Part shown: in pieces, positions 22,703 through 23,113 of the stretch
Layout: each line of letters opens with the position of its first letter
Numbering within the stretch: the first letter of the stretch is position 1
Source of the DNA: Pelargonium nanum
Lineage: Eukaryota; Streptophyta; Magnoliopsida; Geraniales; Geraniaceae
Length of the DNA stretch: 23,113 nt
Assembly: GCA_036897485.1 (NCBI GenBank)
Contig: JAYMTF010001487.1
Coordinates: forward strand, 1 to 23,113
Direction of reading: 5' to 3'
Notes under the pieces: model-generated
Told to the model about the DNA's origin: nothing
What the model saw: the letters and a program-made list of their open reading frames with translations, nothing else
The model's database searches: none
Program-made: the position numbers and the translations under genes

Positions 22703-22708
22703 AAAAAA
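22703..22708 (-). terminator. RNA polymerase III terminator of the tRNA-Glu gene
   Basis: The minus strand has six T starting 5 nt after the tRNA 3' end, the normal Pol III stop signal. Confidence 0.9.
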
Positions 22709-22712
22709 GTGT

Positions 22713-22784
22713 TCCGTTGCCGGGACTTGAACCCGGGTCTCTCGGGTGAGAGCCGAGTATCCTAACCAACTAGACTACAACGGA
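22713..22784 (-). tRNA. tRNA-Glu (anticodon CTC)
   Basis: This 72-nt gene on the minus strand folds as a standard cloverleaf. The acceptor stem pairs TCCGTTG with CAACGGA. The D arm contains GTTGGTTAGG, and the anticodon stem pairs CTCGG with CCGAG around the loop CTCTCAC (anticodon CTC at 22748-22750, reading GAG). The T arm contains GGTTCAAGTCC (B box). There is no intron and, as usual in eukaryotes, no encoded CCA. A CAA motif lies just upstream in the minus sense (within TTGCAAGA), typical of plant tRNA start sites, with a TATA-like GTATATTT before it. Confidence 0.97.
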
Positions 22785-23012
22785 TCTTGCAAATATACGC
22801 CACTTTAAATTTAATTATTAATTGAACTATGGCTTTTAAAAATTAACGTTGCCTACAAATGGTTTTGTATTGCATGTTTGATATGAAGATTACCAAAAAA
22901 AAGTATGAGTTTTTAGATTTGAAATTTTCATCTAATTAATAATTAGCAAAATTAAAACTTGAATATATGCAGAAAGATGTAAACCAAGGAACAATAGAAT
23001 AATAATCAACTA
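22785..23012. other. AT-rich intergenic DNA
   Basis: This short AT-rich interval lies between the tRNA gene and the possible leader at the right edge. Apart from the tRNA upstream motifs at its left end, I see no feature. Confidence 0.5.
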
Positions 23013-23113
23013 GGGTTTTCTCTCTCTTTTTTCAAGAGCGGCGGCGGTAGGGATCTGATCAAATCAGAGCGGTCGGTCTCTCGTATGAGTGATATACCTT
23101 CAGGGTATCTAGG
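23013..23113 (+). promoter_or_regulatory. Possible plus-strand gene 5' leader at the window edge
   Basis: A telo-box-like CTAGGGTTTT is followed by a pyrimidine tract (CTCTCTCTTTTTTC) and a GC-rich GCGGCGGCGG stretch. This combination is common at the 5' ends of highly expressed plant genes. An ATG at 23085 opens a frame reading MSDIPSGYLG to the edge. A GTATCT near 23104 could instead be a splice donor of a leader exon. The evidence is compositional only, and the start of a retroelement with a similar leader is an alternative. Confidence 0.3.

Noticed and set aside
22703-22784. tRNA pseudogene or organelle-derived tRNA
   Set aside because: All stems pair, the length is standard, and plant nuclear Pol III signals (upstream CAA, T6 terminator) are present, so it is called an intact nuclear tRNA-Glu gene.
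1-23113. CRISPR array, operon or prokaryotic defence system
   Set aside because: The window is intron-rich plant nuclear DNA. There are no regularly spaced identical repeats with unique spacers and no prokaryotic gene layout.

Overview
The window is nuclear DNA of a flowering plant, most likely a eudicot. It is AT-rich, its genes are split by many T-rich GT-AG introns, and the proteins are plant-type throughout: a plant CNOT9, a plastid class III branching-enzyme-like protein and a DOMON/cytochrome b561 protein. Every recognisable gene lies on the minus strand.

From low to high coordinates the layout is as follows. (1) The left edge holds the first codons of a GC-rich ribonuclease III-like gene, preceded by about 0.7 kb of AT-rich promoter and intergenic DNA. 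(2) Positions 1095-7941 hold a complete CNOT9/RCD1/CAF40 gene (CCR4-NOT complex) that encodes 319 aa. (3) Positions 7942-9620 are mostly intergenic, with the CNOT9 promoter at one end and the 3' flank of the next gene at the other. (4) Positions 9621-18426 hold a complete 21-exon gene for the class III (BE3/EMB2729-type) 1,4-alpha-glucan branching enzyme-like protein, 901 aa. (5) Positions 18427-19932 are transposon-rich: a small hAT-like MITE and a decayed Ty1/copia pol fragment. (6) Positions 19933-21944 hold a complete 3-exon gene for a cytochrome b561 and DOMON domain protein, 388 aa. (7) Positions 22713-22784 are a tRNA-Glu(CTC) gene. (8) The right edge carries a possible plus-strand leader with a telo-box-like motif.

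All exon boundaries were assigned by hand. For the three complete genes, exon lengths and phases sum to an uninterrupted reading frame, and every junction used has GT and AG.

The most interesting observation is in CNOT9. Its second coding exon is present twice in tandem (5978-6049 and 5856-5927). Both copies are 72 nt, have intact splice sites and keep the same phase. They encode 24-residue versions of the same helical segment that differ at five positions. Only 50 nt separate them, which is too short for a normal plant intron, so the arrangement looks like a pair of mutually exclusive exons. The second notable point is that the branching-enzyme-like protein keeps the fold and the general acid Glu but has His in place of the GH13 nucleophile Asp, and Asn in place of the third catalytic Asp. 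The genes do not form one pathway: they act in mRNA decay, plastid glucan biology or embryo development, and plasma-membrane electron transfer.
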